A stretch of 64,000 bases of DNA from JAAFIP01 sp043774625. Lineage in GTDB: Bacteria > Pseudomonadota > Gammaproteobacteria > Burkholderiales > Burkholderiaceae_C. The position numbers and the translations under genes are program-made. Below, piece after piece: positions 18,181 to 26,700 of the stretch; the first letter of the stretch is position 1, and every line of letters starts with the position of its first letter. Under the pieces are notes generated by a model, which was given only the letters and a program-made list of their open reading frames with translations, ran no database searches and was not told the origin of the DNA. Location: positions 1-64,000 of the forward strand of contig JAYVTG010000007.1 in assembly GCA_043774625.1 (NCBI GenBank), read 5' to 3'.

Positions 18181-18284
18181 ACTGTCTGTGAAAACGGGGG
18201 ACTCTACGCGGCAATGACAGCATCTGAGTCGCAGAGCCAGCGCAGTGCAACCCACCTCTTCTTTTGTAGACTTCAAGCAGCACG

Positions 18285-18698
18285 CTACCTTTTAGCGCGC
18301 AGTTTGCGCTGCCGCTCTGCAGAGGTTAGTGGCCTTTGTTTGGCCGGTGCCAAGCCTCTAGGGCGCTCGGCCTTGGCCCAGGAAGCCCCGGCTATGCTGG
18401 CGCGCGCAACACCGTCAAACAGCACATAGGCCAATGCGCCCAGTGCCCATTGCGCACGGGCCGCTGGTGTTGCCCGCTTGGCGGGCACACCGATCACTAC
18501 CGCGCCCCAGTCGCCGGGCTCGGCATGGATAAACGGCGCTTGACCGCCATCGGCGAGCACGATGGGCCGCTGTGTCCATGCGCCAAGCGCGGCGCAGGCA
18601 ACACCGGCTTGCGCACAAAGCGCTTCCAGCGGCAACGCCGCCTGGCGCGCAAGCTGCGGTACAAAGCGCGGCTGCGGAAAAAACACAGGTAATGTCAT
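18285..18698 (-). CDS. Hypothetical protein
   Basis: This 137-residue protein has no family I recognise. It is Ala/Pro/Arg-rich, with a hydrophobic central stretch (WALGALAYVLFDGVA) and a strongly basic C-terminus (LTSAERQRKLRAKR) that could contact nucleic acid. It is transcribed divergently from the nucleotidyltransferase-like gene at 18729, with only 30 bp between the start codons. The two may therefore share a control region and function, possibly as a defence or toxin-antitoxin pair; that is speculation. Confidence 0.5.
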   Translation of the reverse strand: MTLPVFFPQPRFVPQLARQAALPLEALCAQAGVACAALGAWTQRPIVLADGGQAPFIHAEPGDWGAVVIGVPAKRATPAARAQWALGALAYVLFDGVARASIAGASWAKAERPRGLAPAKQRPLTSAERQRKLRAKR

Positions 18699-18728
18699 AA
18701 TAGCGTTATTGTAACGATATTAAATACT

Positions 18729-19382
18729 ATGGACGATAAGAAATTCCAACTGCTGCTCACGGCCTGCCACGAGGTAGCGATGCTGTATGAACCAGATGTT
18801 GTGTTCATTGGCGGTATTGCGGTGTACCTGCATGCCATCAACCATGAGCGCACGCGCGTCTACGCCGAAATGACGGTTGATGCCGATCTCTACATTTCGT
18901 TGTCGGCGCTGAGCGATTTGCGCGATATTGAAGAGGTGGTACAAAACTCGCGCCTGAGCAAGCACGAGTTTCAAATGCACGGCATCACTTTCGGCGTGTA
19001 CACCGAGCGGCAAGCCTCGCTGCCCGTGCCGTATGCGGATGTGATAGCCCATGCGGTGCGCTTTGATGGCGTGGCGGTGGCTGCGCTGGAGTATTTGCTG
19101 GTGCTCAAACTGGAGGCGGCGGTGGACCGGTACGGCTCGGCGCACGGTCAAAAAGATGCGCGCGACATCATTCGCATTTTGCTGCTGGGCAGCGTGCAGG
19201 GTTTTAACGCCGAACGCAGCGTTTTGTTCATGCGCGACGATCACCTGGAACGGCTCAAACTGATCGTACACGGCCCTGAATTCATTGCCTTGGCCAAAGG
19301 CAATGCCAAAGAAGCCAAGGCGCTACGCTTGGCGTGCGCTGAGGTTTTTGCGGCCGTGCAGACGGCTTATGGGGCGGGGTGA
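18729..19382 (+). CDS. Nucleotidyltransferase-fold protein (AbiEii/MNT-like)
   Basis: The 217-residue protein shows the sequence pattern of minimal nucleotidyltransferases: VVFIGGIAVYLHA (the GG motif) followed about 20 residues later by MTVDADLYIS, an acidic D-x-D motif on the adjacent strand. The remainder is mostly helical. Such proteins include AbiEii-type toxins and uncharacterised nucleotidyltransferases. There is no recognisable antitoxin on the same strand; the only close neighbour is the divergent hypothetical gene ending at 18698. Confidence 0.65.
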   Translation: MDDKKFQLLLTACHEVAMLYEPDVVFIGGIAVYLHAINHERTRVYAEMTVDADLYISLSALSDLRDIEEVVQNSRLSKHEFQMHGITFGVYTERQASLPVPYADVIAHAVRFDGVAVAALEYLLVLKLEAAVDRYGSAHGQKDARDIIRILLLGSVQGFNAERSVLFMRDDHLERLKLIVHGPEFIALAKGNAKEAKALRLACAEVFAAVQTAYGAG

Positions 19383-19428
19383 CGCTGGTCGAAGCCATTT
19401 TTACTTGCTAAAACTAAAAGACTGCGCC

Positions 19429-20415
19429 CTACTGCTTCTCAATCTTCGCCCGAGCAATCACCTCGCTCCAGCGCTTGATGTCGGCAGCCAAAATGTCCGC
19501 CGCCTGCTCTGACGTGCTGCCTTGCGCGTGCAGGCTCAGGTCGGCCAGTTTCTTGACTACTTCGGGGTTGGCCAGCACGGTTTGCAGTTCGCGGTTGAGG
19601 CGGGCGACCACGTCTTTGGGGGTTTTGGCGGGCACGGCCAGGCCGTTCCACGAACTGGCGTTGTAGCTGGCCAGCGCGCCGCCCGCTTCGCGCAGGGCGG
19701 GCACGTCGGGCAGGGACGGCGAGCGTTTGGTGCCCAGCACGGCCACGGGGCGCAGGGCCTTGCTGTTGATTTGCGACATCAGGGAGCCCAAGATGTCCAC
19801 CATCGCGTCAATTTGGCCGCCGCGCAGGGCGGTGATGACGGGGGGCGTGCCATTGAAAGGCACGATCTGAAAGTCAAAACCTGCGCTGGCCTTGAGCAGC
19901 TCGGCCGCCAGGTTTTGCGTGGTGCCAATTTGCGGTGTGCCAATATTGAGCGCGCCGGGGTGGGCGCGGCCATAGGCCAACAGCTCGGCCAGGGTTTTGA
20001 AGCGCCCTGCTTCGCTCAGCACCAAGCCGAGGTCAAAGTCGGCCAGTTTAGACACCGGCGTGAAGTCTTTCAACGTGTCAAACGGCAGGCTTTTGAACAG
20101 TGCCGCGCTGACCGCCGTGCCGCTGGAAATCAGCAGCAGGGTGTGGCCGTCAGCGTCCGCACGCGCGACCTGCTCGCCCGCCACAATGCCGCCCGCGCTG
20201 GCTTTGTTGTCTACCACCACAGGCTGACCCAGCGCCTCAGACAGTTTTTGCCCCACGGTGCGCGCGGTAATGTCTGCCGCGCCGCCTGCGGCGTTGGGTA
20301 CGACGATTTTCAGGGGTTTGCTGGGGAAGGTTTGGGCGCTGGCCAGCAGGCTTGCGCAGAGCAAGGCTGGCATCAGTGTGGTCAAAAGAATGGATTTAAA
20401 AGGTGTTTTTGACAT
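19429..20415 (-). CDS. Bug family tripartite tricarboxylate receptor (TctC-like)
   Basis: The 328-residue periplasmic binding protein has a signal peptide (MSKTPFKSILLTTLMPALLCASLLASA) and the Bug hallmark FPSKPLKIVVPNAAGGAADITAR, followed by the pyrrolidone-loop style ligand region. The start at 20415 has AGGACC nine bases upstream. Like most Bug proteins of Burkholderiales it is an orphan without tctAB. Ligands of this family are usually carboxylates; none can be assigned here. Confidence 0.92.
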   Translation of the reverse strand: MSKTPFKSILLTTLMPALLCASLLASAQTFPSKPLKIVVPNAAGGAADITARTVGQKLSEALGQPVVVDNKASAGGIVAGEQVARADADGHTLLLISSGTAVSAALFKSLPFDTLKDFTPVSKLADFDLGLVLSEAGRFKTLAELLAYGRAHPGALNIGTPQIGTTQNLAAELLKASAGFDFQIVPFNGTPPVITALRGGQIDAMVDILGSLMSQINSKALRPVAVLGTKRSPSLPDVPALREAGGALASYNASSWNGLAVPAKTPKDVVARLNRELQTVLANPEVVKKLADLSLHAQGSTSEQAADILAADIKRWSEVIARAKIEKQ

Positions 20416-20441
20416 GTTTTTGGTCCTGAATGGGCCATTGG

Positions 20442-20484
20442 CCCAGATAAAATATGCGTGGGCAGCTATTGAATTTATAGTAGC
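20442..20484 (+). repeat. 42-bp dispersed repeat, copy 2 (degenerate, intergenic)
   Basis: AATATGCGTGGGCAGCTATT followed by an AT-rich stretch and TAGTAGC matches the family core. The left end (CCCAGATA) is diverged. It lies in the leader of the Bug receptor gene. Confidence 0.65.
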
Positions 20485-20577
20485 TCTATTGTCTTGCCGA
20501 CACTGAAGGTACTTGACTGTGCCCATTATCGGGCGTGCCAAGGTCGCTGCCTGTGGTGGAAAACCAGCAGTTCAAAC

Positions 20578-20606
20578 TTGCAATAGTCTTGCTAGATGTA
20601 TAGAAT
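20578..20606 (+). promoter_or_regulatory. Sigma70-like promoter of the XRE/AbiEii-like operon
   Basis: TTGCAA (20578-20583) and TAGAAT (20601-20606) are separated by exactly 17 bp. Transcription would begin near 20612, only a few bases before the ATG at 20617, so the mRNA may be nearly leaderless. Confidence 0.55.
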
Positions 20607-20616
20607 GAGAAACACT

Positions 20617-21132
20617 ATGCCAGCAACTGCACCCACCACCCATGCAGATCTGCGCGCCAAACTTGGCGCCATAGGCCAGCGCATTCGTGCGCACCGCAGG
20701 GGCCTGCAGGTTAGCAGCCTGGCGGCTGCAGAGGCGGCGGGCATGTCGCGCGTTACCCTGCACCGCATCGAGCGCGGCGAGCCGTCGGTGACGATGGGCG
20801 CTTACTTGAACGCCATTGCCGCATTGGGGCTGGAACTTGGTGTGGAAGACGCCTTGCCTGCAAACGCAGTGACCCAAACAGCTACCGTAACGACCAAGCA
20901 TGCAGACAAATCTGGCGATGCCCAGCTAACCACTGTCCGCTTGGCCAACTACCCCCAACTTCAGCGCCTGGCGTGGCACCTGCCCGGTGCTGTAGAAGTG
21001 ACCGCGCAAGAAGCTTTCGGCCTGTATGAACGCAACTGGCGGCACATTGACCATGCTGCCATGCTGGCCCCCGAGCGCGCGTTGATCGACACTCTCACCC
21101 GCACCATCGGCCAGGGGTATTTGCTTGTTTGA
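20617..21132 (+). CDS. XRE-family helix-turn-helix protein, probable antitoxin
   Basis: The 171-residue protein has an N-terminal Cro/C1-type HTH (IGQRIRAHRRGLQVSSLAAAEAAGMSRVTLHRIERGE) and a C-terminal helical region ending in LIDTLTRTIGQGYLLV. The ATG at 20617 is chosen because a good promoter overlaps the two earlier in-frame ATGs. Its stop overlaps the start of the downstream AbiEii-like gene by 8 nt. In XRE/AbiEii-type pairs the DNA-binding partner represses the operon and counteracts the nucleotidyltransferase. Confidence 0.8.
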   Translation: MPATAPTTHADLRAKLGAIGQRIRAHRRGLQVSSLAAAEAAGMSRVTLHRIERGEPSVTMGAYLNAIAALGLELGVEDALPANAVTQTATVTTKHADKSGDAQLTTVRLANYPQLQRLAWHLPGAVEVTAQEAFGLYERNWRHIDHAAMLAPERALIDTLTRTIGQGYLLV

Positions 21133-21898
21133 ACGCCCGCACCACCAACGCATAGCCACAGTGCTGCAAGCGCTGAACGCGCCACTGTTGGCGCAAAACG
21201 CCTGCTACTTTGGTGGCGGCACCGCCATTGCGCTGCGCTACGGCGAATTTCGCGAATCGGTGGACATCGAATTTTTGGTATCTGACGTAGCGGGCTACCG
21301 CAATCTGCGCCAATTGCTCACTGGGGCGCATGGCATGCAAGCCATCTTTACACCAGCGCCCAAAGCACCGCAAGTGCAACAGGTGCGCGAGGTACGCGCC
21401 GACCAATACGGCATACGCACCATGCTTGAGGTGGACGGTTTTCAGATCAAGTTCGAGATCGTTCTGGAGGGCCGCATATCGCTGCAAACGCCTGATGCCG
21501 ATGGCCCCAACGCTATCGACCAGATAGCAGGCGTAGCTACCCTCACCGCGCTGGACATGGTCACCAGCAAGCTGCTGGCCAATTCAGACCGCTGGGCCGA
21601 CGACAGCGTTTTCAGCCGTGATCTGATCGACCTGGCCATGATGCAACCCAAAGCAGCGCTGCTTGCGCAGGCGCTGGAAAAAGCCAAACAGGCCTATGGC
21701 AGCAGTGTGGAACGGGACGTGAATAGCGCAATTGATGCGCTGCAAACGCGCACGGGGCGGTTGGAACGGTGCATGCAGATGATGCAGATGACAGTGGCCA
21801 AGGCTTTGCTGTGGCAACGCATCAAGGCGTTGTCTATGCGTGGCGCGCCACCGCAGCCTAGCCGACCCAGCCCGCGTGATCCGGCTACAAACTCATAA
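21125..21898 (+). CDS. Nucleotidyltransferase AbiEii/AbiGii-family toxin-like protein
   Basis: The 257-residue protein begins at a TTG (21125) inside the end of the XRE gene, giving MFERPHHQRIATVLQAL, the usual family N-terminus. The nucleotidyltransferase motifs are FGGGTAIALRYGEFRESVDIEFLVSD: the GGG loop, then D-x-E in place of the more common D-x-D. AbiEii-type proteins act in type IV toxin-antitoxin or abortive infection systems. The 3' end overlaps the convergent mobA gene by 14 bp. Confidence 0.8.
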   Translation: MFERPHHQRIATVLQALNAPLLAQNACYFGGGTAIALRYGEFRESVDIEFLVSDVAGYRNLRQLLTGAHGMQAIFTPAPKAPQVQQVREVRADQYGIRTMLEVDGFQIKFEIVLEGRISLQTPDADGPNAIDQIAGVATLTALDMVTSKLLANSDRWADDSVFSRDLIDLAMMQPKAALLAQALEKAKQAYGSSVERDVNSAIDALQTRTGRLERCMQMMQMTVAKALLWQRIKALSMRGAPPQPSRPSPRDPATNS

Positions 21899-23798
21899 AG
21901 CTACCAAAAAACTGGCTTAACGCATCATTGCTATCAATCGGCAATACCTGCGCAATGTACTGGTCAGGTCGCACCACCACCATGCAGCCTTGTTCTGTGT
22001 TGATACGGCGCATGGCGTATGCGTTTTGAGCAGCATCGCCCGTTGCACAAAACGCTTTCTCGTAGTCGTGCAGGCCGTGGCGGCCCTTTTTCGGGAATAG
22101 TAACTCGGGCAGGTCTGTCACTGCAAGCTGGTGATGGCTTTGCTGAAACACCGCGCGTACATCGATCACTACATCTACATCAGCACCTGTAGGTGTAAAC
22201 CGTTTGAGGGGGGACTGTGGCGATTCGGCGAGAAACTTGCACAGCTTTGCCATGGGCGAATCTGCAGCAGCCACATCACCACAGCCCGCAAACGCCAGCA
22301 CCCGCCAGCGGCCATCTGCCAAAAGCGCTTCGCCAAGCTGCATGGGCTTGCCATCACCCATGCGAATGACAGGCGCAGAGTGGAACCGGGTGCCCACCAC
22401 AAAGCCCGAGGCCAAGTGCTGGTGCGCACCGCCACCGGTCAGCAGCGCGGGCTTGTAATGCGTGGCCGTGCCCGCGGTGTAGCGGCCGTGCTGCACAAAA
22501 TAGCGCTGCACGGCATCAGGGTCTTTGGCGGCACCACCGCTGAGCATGGCCGCCCACTCACGGTCAAAGTTGATAAGGTCTTGGGCAACCGCTTGCCGCT
22601 CTGCCGAATAGGTATGCAGCAAGCTGGCCGGGCTGCGGCCTTGCAACACCGCAGCGAGCTTCCAGCCCAGGTTGAACCCGTCTTGCATGGACACATTCAT
22701 GCCCTGCCCGGCCTTGGGGCTGTGGGTGTGGCAGGCGTCCCCTGCGATAAAGACCCGTGGCAAACGGGTCGGCCTTTGCTCTGGCTCCACGTCGTCAAAT
22801 CGGTCTGTCAGCCGTTGGCCGATTTCATACACCGACCACCAGGGCACCTCTTTCACGTCCAGCGTATACGGGTGAAAGATGCGCTGTGCGGCGGCAATCA
22901 ATTGCTCCAAGGTAATGTTGCGTCCAGCGACGCGCTCGTTTTCTTTGAGCTTATCCATCTCGACATAAATGCGCACCAGGTAACCGCCTTCGCGCGGAAT
23001 GACCAAAGCACTGCCCTCATTGGCCGACTGCACCAGGGTTTTGAAACGAATATCGGGGAAATCAGTTTTGACCAGAATATCCATCACGCCCCATGCGTGG
23101 TTGGCCGAATCACCCTTGAGCGATAGGCCCATGGACTGGCGCACGCCGCTGCGAGCACCATCGCAGCCCACCACATAACGGGCGCGGATGGTTTCCAGCG
23201 TGCCCTTGTGGCCATCGTCCTGCCGCTCAAATTGGGCGGTCACCGGGTAGGGGTGGGAATCGTCTGCGTCCCGTTCCAGTTTTGCAAACTTGCGGCTGTA
23301 GTGCGGCACCAAGCGCGCCGCAGACTTTTGCATCTTCTCCAGGTAAAAGTCATGCACCCGCGCCTGGTTCAAAATGACGTGCGGCATATGCGATAGGCCC
23401 TCTTCCACATCAGGCACACGGCCACTGCGCACGATGCGGTTTGCATCTGCGCCTGCAGCATCATCAGGCTTCCAGAAGGTGGTCTCATTCACCCAATAGG
23501 CCTCTTTCATCACCTGGTGTACAAAGCCGAACGCCTCAAACATCTCCATCGTGCGGCAGGCCACACCATCGGCTTGGCCCAGCTGTAAAGGACCAGGCTT
23601 TTGCTCCACGATGACGGTACGAATATCCGGGAAAGCCGATAACTGCGCGGCCAGGGTCAGCCCGGCAGGGCCGCAACCGACGACCAGGACGTCTGCCTCG
23701 GCGGGCAAAACGTCTTGCGTCGCTTTCCCAATACTTGGCTGGGCGGCATCTAGCAGCGCGGGGTCTCCGGCTCTGAAGCCGTTAAGGTGAAACTGCAT
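21885..23798 (-). CDS. mobA: 3-hydroxybenzoate 4-monooxygenase
   Basis: This 637-residue FAD-dependent hydroxylase of the phenol-hydroxylase class converts 3-hydroxybenzoate to protocatechuate. It has the ADP-binding motif VVGCGPAGLTLAAQL at about residues 39-53, the second FAD motif RVFIAGDACHTHSPKAGQGMN, and a C-terminal thioredoxin-like domain ending in VVVRPDQYIAQVLPI. Start (MQFHLNGFR) and overall length closely match what I remember of Comamonas testosteroni MobA. It is divergent from boxR and is part of a region devoted to aromatic acids. Confidence 0.85.
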   Translation of the reverse strand: MQFHLNGFRAGDPALLDAAQPSIGKATQDVLPAEADVLVVGCGPAGLTLAAQLSAFPDIRTVIVEQKPGPLQLGQADGVACRTMEMFEAFGFVHQVMKEAYWVNETTFWKPDDAAGADANRIVRSGRVPDVEEGLSHMPHVILNQARVHDFYLEKMQKSAARLVPHYSRKFAKLERDADDSHPYPVTAQFERQDDGHKGTLETIRARYVVGCDGARSGVRQSMGLSLKGDSANHAWGVMDILVKTDFPDIRFKTLVQSANEGSALVIPREGGYLVRIYVEMDKLKENERVAGRNITLEQLIAAAQRIFHPYTLDVKEVPWWSVYEIGQRLTDRFDDVEPEQRPTRLPRVFIAGDACHTHSPKAGQGMNVSMQDGFNLGWKLAAVLQGRSPASLLHTYSAERQAVAQDLINFDREWAAMLSGGAAKDPDAVQRYFVQHGRYTAGTATHYKPALLTGGGAHQHLASGFVVGTRFHSAPVIRMGDGKPMQLGEALLADGRWRVLAFAGCGDVAAADSPMAKLCKFLAESPQSPLKRFTPTGADVDVVIDVRAVFQQSHHQLAVTDLPELLFPKKGRHGLHDYEKAFCATGDAAQNAYAMRRINTEQGCMVVVRPDQYIAQVLPIDSNDALSQFFGSFMSL

Positions 23799-23811
23799 GC
23801 TGTCTCCTGTT

Positions 23812-23853
23812 TGCTATATATTTCGTAGCTGTCCACGCTTATTTTGTCTGGGC
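23812..23853 (-). repeat. 42-bp dispersed repeat, copy 3 (degenerate, mobA leader)
   Basis: TGCTATATATTTCGTAGCTG then CACGCTTATTTT matches the inverted family core with a diverged left end. It occupies the immediate leader of mobA between its start codon and any promoter. Confidence 0.6.
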
Positions 23854-23929
23854 CGATGGCACTTTTGGCATCAAAATGATCTGTTTTTGTCGCTGCATGG
23901 CTTTTAGGCGCTCTAACGGGCTAAAAAGC

Positions 23930-23961
23930 TTGCTACTTGGTACATTATGCACTATAGTGCG
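23930..23961 (+). promoter_or_regulatory. boxR promoter with BoxR-type operator
   Basis: TTGCTA (23930-23935) and TATAGT (23953-23958) are spaced by 17 bp. The -10 box lies inside TGCA-CTATAG-TGCG (23948-23961), which also contains the perfect 12-bp palindrome GCACTATAGTGC. BzdR/BoxR regulators are reported to use TGCA repeats spaced by 6 bp, so autoregulation is likely. Confidence 0.65.
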
Positions 23962-23979
23962 TTAAATCAGTCGACTTTC

Positions 23980-24867
23980 ATGAACGCCGTCATTACCGAA
24001 GAAAAGAACCCCTACCTCGTCGCCTTGGGTGACCGGGTACGGGCGCTGCGCTCGCGCCGAGGCATGACGCGCAAGGCGTTGGCGCTGGCTGCAGAGGTGT
24101 CGGAAAGGCACCTGGCCAACCTGGAGGGTGGCGAAGGCAATGCCTCTATTTTGTTACTGCTGCAAGTGGCCAGCGCTCTGCAATGTTCACTGGCCGAAGT
24201 GGTAGGCGACGTGACCACCGCTTCGCCCGAATGGCTGATGCTGCGCGCGCAACTGGGGGGCGGCGACGAAGCCCTGCTGCGCCGCGTGCGGCTGGCGGTG
24301 AATGACATGCTGGGCACGCCCACGGGCAATGGCGGGGTGAGCCGCCGCATTGCCCTGATTGGCCTGCGCGGGGCGGGCAAGTCCAGCCTGGGCAAGCTGC
24401 TGGCGCAAGACCTGGGTTTTCCGTTTGTAGAGCTTAATAGCGAAGTCGAAAAACTGGCCGGTTGCAACGTGGCCGAAATTCAGGCCCTGTACGGCATGAC
24501 CGCCTACCGCCGGTACGAGCGGCGTGCGCTGGATGAAGCCGTGCAAAAATACGCCGAAGCCGTGATCGCCACACCCGGTGGCATTGTGTCAGACGCGACC
24601 ACCTACAACCAGCTGTTGACGCAGTGCACTACCGTCTGGCTGCAGGCCACGCCGCAAGACCACATGCAGCGCGTGGCTGCGCAGGGTGACATGCGGCCCA
24701 TGGCGGCCAGCAAAGAGGCTATGCAAGACCTGAAAGGTATTTTGGCCGACCGGGCCGCTTTTTATTCCAAGGCGCAGTTCTCGCTGGACACTAGCGCCCA
24801 GCCCCTGCAGCCCACATTTGCGGCATTGCGAATGGTCGTGCGCCAGGCGCTGGCCTTGTCCGCTTAG
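23980..24867 (+). CDS. boxR: BoxR/BzdR-type regulator of the benzoyl-CoA (box) pathway
   Basis: The 295-residue protein fuses an XRE helix-turn-helix (ALGDRVRALRSRRGMTRKALALAAEVSERHLANLEGG, residues 15-51) to a shikimate-kinase-like domain with the P-loop GLRGAGKSSLG. That domain in BzdR/BoxR proteins senses benzoyl-CoA and releases repression. The ATG at 23980 is used because an operator and promoter overlap the earlier ATG. It lies upstream of boxC, co-oriented, with matching TGCA-N6-TGCA sites at both promoters. Confidence 0.92.
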   Translation: MNAVITEEKNPYLVALGDRVRALRSRRGMTRKALALAAEVSERHLANLEGGEGNASILLLLQVASALQCSLAEVVGDVTTASPEWLMLRAQLGGGDEALLRRVRLAVNDMLGTPTGNGGVSRRIALIGLRGAGKSSLGKLLAQDLGFPFVELNSEVEKLAGCNVAEIQALYGMTAYRRYERRALDEAVQKYAEAVIATPGGIVSDATTYNQLLTQCTTVWLQATPQDHMQRVAAQGDMRPMAASKEAMQDLKGILADRAAFYSKAQFSLDTSAQPLQPTFAALRMVVRQALALSA

Positions 24868-24881
24868 ATATTTGGTAAAAA

Positions 24882-24925
24882 TGCAGTAAGGTGCTTGGCA
24901 TTGATAATTTATGCAATATGATGCA
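24882..24925 (+). promoter_or_regulatory. boxC promoter with two BoxR-type operators
   Basis: TTGGCA (24895-24900) and TATGAT (24917-24922) are spaced by 16 bp. TGCA-ATATGA-TGCA (24912-24925) covers the -10 box, and TGCA-GTAAGG-TGCT (24882-24895) abuts the -35 box. This geometry fits steric repression of the box operon relieved by benzoyl-CoA. Confidence 0.7.
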
Positions 24926-24979
24926 TGTTATCAGTTGCTATCAACGCCGCATTTTTCTGAAAAGCCAGGAGACCAGACG

Positions 24980-26650
24980 ATGACTTCCACAACAACCACC
25001 GACCTGCGCGTTAATTACCAAACCAACCCGTCCCAGTACAAACACTGGAAGCTCAAGTTCGATGGCGCGGTCGCCACGCTGAGCGCAGACTTTGACGAAA
25101 ACGCGGGCCTGCGCCCCGGCTACAAGCTCAAGCTCAACAGCTACGACCTGGGCGTAGACATTGAACTGAACGACGCCATCAACCGCATTCGTTTTGAACA
25201 CCCCGAAGTGCGCACCGTCGTGCTGACCAGCGCCAAAGAAAAAGTGTTTTGCTCGGGTGCGAATATTTTCATGCTGGGCGTGTCCAGCCATGCCTGGAAG
25301 GTGAACTTCTGCAAATTCACCAACGAGACGCGCAACGGCCTGGAAGACTCTTCTGCCCATAGCGGTTTGAAGTTTTTGGCGGCCGTGAACGGTGCCTGCG
25401 CAGGTGGCGGCTACGAAGTGGCCCTGGCCTGCGACGAAATTATTTTGGTGGATGACCGCACTTCTGCCGTCAGCCTGCCCGAGGTGCCTCTGCTGGGCGT
25501 GTTGCCCGGCACCGGCGGCCTGACGCGCGTGACCGACAAGAAAAAAGTGCGCCACGACCTGGCCGACATTTTTTGCACCAGCGTAGAAGGCGTTCGCGGC
25601 CAAAAAGCCAAAGACTGGCGTTTGGTGGACGATATTGCCAAGCCCGCCGTGTTTGCGCAAAAAGTGCAGGCACGCGCGCTGGAACTGGCCGCCTTGAGCG
25701 ACCGCCCCGCCAATGGCAAAGGCGTGGCTTTGAATGCAATCGACGTGAAAATTGACGCTGACGCACTGCGCTATGAATTTGTGACTGTGGAGATTGACCG
25801 CAGTAAGCGCGTCGCCACCTTTACCGTCAAAGCACCCACCTCTGCACAGCCCGCCGATATTGCAGGTATCGAAGCCTTGGGTGACAAGTGGTATGCCCTG
25901 GCCATGGCGCGCCAACTGGAAGACGCGATTTTGCAGATGCGTACCAATGAGTTGGACATCGGCACCTGGATCATCAAAACCCAAGGCGACGCTGCGGGCG
26001 TGCTGGCGATGGACGCAGCTTTGTTGGCCCACCAAAACCACTGGCTGGTGCGCGAAACCATTGGCCTGCTGCGCCGCACCCTGAGCCGCCTGGACTTGTC
26101 TTCACGCAGCCTGTTTGCCTTGATTGAACCAGGCTCTTGCTTCGCTGGCACTTTTCTGGAGCTGGCCCTAGCCTGCGACCGCAGCTACCAGCTCGCCCTA
26201 CCTGATGACGCTGCCAAGGCGCCCACCATCACGGTGGGCGATGTCAACTTTGGCCTGTACCCGATGATCACTGACCAAAGCCGTTTGCAGCGCCGCTTTT
26301 ACAACGAGCAGCCCGCGTTGGACGCTGTGCGCGCTGTAGCAGGCAAACCGCTGGACGCACATGCCGCGTTTGCTGTCGGTTTGATTACGCTGAACCCTGA
26401 CGACATTGACTGGGCAGACGAAATCCGCATCGTGATCGAAGAGCGCGTGGCCATGTCGCCCGACGCGCTGACTGGCTTGGAAGCCAACCTGCGCTTTAAC
26501 GGGCCCGAGAACATGTTTACCCGCGTATTTGGCCGCTTGACAGCGTGGCAAAACTGGATTTTCCAGCGGCCTAATGCGGTGGGAGAAAAAGGCGCATTGA
26601 AGGTGTATGGCAAAGGCGAAAAAGTTGTCTTTGATTGGAACCGGGTTTGA
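24980..26650 (+). CDS. boxC: 2,3-epoxybenzoyl-CoA dihydrolase (benzoyl-CoA-dihydrodiol lyase)
   Basis: The 556-residue protein of the enoyl-CoA hydratase superfamily opens the epoxidised ring of benzoyl-CoA hydrolytically, giving 3,4-dehydroadipyl-CoA semialdehyde and formate. It carries two crotonase-like regions. The first shows VFCSGANIFMLG and NGACAGGGYEVALACDEI, which form the oxyanion hole. The ATG at 24980 has AGGAGACC upstream; an earlier ATG lies within the operator. It is the first gene of the box operon. Confidence 0.95.
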   Translation: MTSTTTTDLRVNYQTNPSQYKHWKLKFDGAVATLSADFDENAGLRPGYKLKLNSYDLGVDIELNDAINRIRFEHPEVRTVVLTSAKEKVFCSGANIFMLGVSSHAWKVNFCKFTNETRNGLEDSSAHSGLKFLAAVNGACAGGGYEVALACDEIILVDDRTSAVSLPEVPLLGVLPGTGGLTRVTDKKKVRHDLADIFCTSVEGVRGQKAKDWRLVDDIAKPAVFAQKVQARALELAALSDRPANGKGVALNAIDVKIDADALRYEFVTVEIDRSKRVATFTVKAPTSAQPADIAGIEALGDKWYALAMARQLEDAILQMRTNELDIGTWIIKTQGDAAGVLAMDAALLAHQNHWLVRETIGLLRRTLSRLDLSSRSLFALIEPGSCFAGTFLELALACDRSYQLALPDDAAKAPTITVGDVNFGLYPMITDQSRLQRRFYNEQPALDAVRAVAGKPLDAHAAFAVGLITLNPDDIDWADEIRIVIEERVAMSPDALTGLEANLRFNGPENMFTRVFGRLTAWQNWIFQRPNAVGEKGALKVYGKGEKVVFDWNRV

Positions 26651-26657
26651 ACACGAG

Positions 26658-26699
26658 CGCAATACCGAACGCAATACCTAACGCAATACCGAATGCAAT
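26658..26699 (+). repeat. 12-bp tandem repeat (CGCAATACCGAA)
   Basis: Three near-perfect head-to-tail units plus a partial fourth lie directly after the boxC stop. One unit has CTAA in place of CGAA. Confidence 0.75.
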
Positions 26700-26700
26700 T

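Noticed and set aside
24941..26041. 366-codon antisense frame opposite boxC, and similar long antisense frames opposite other genes (for example 31862-32926 and 2842-3846)
   Set aside because: They are by-products of GC-rich codon usage in well-supported genes on the other strand, with no start signals or recognisable families.
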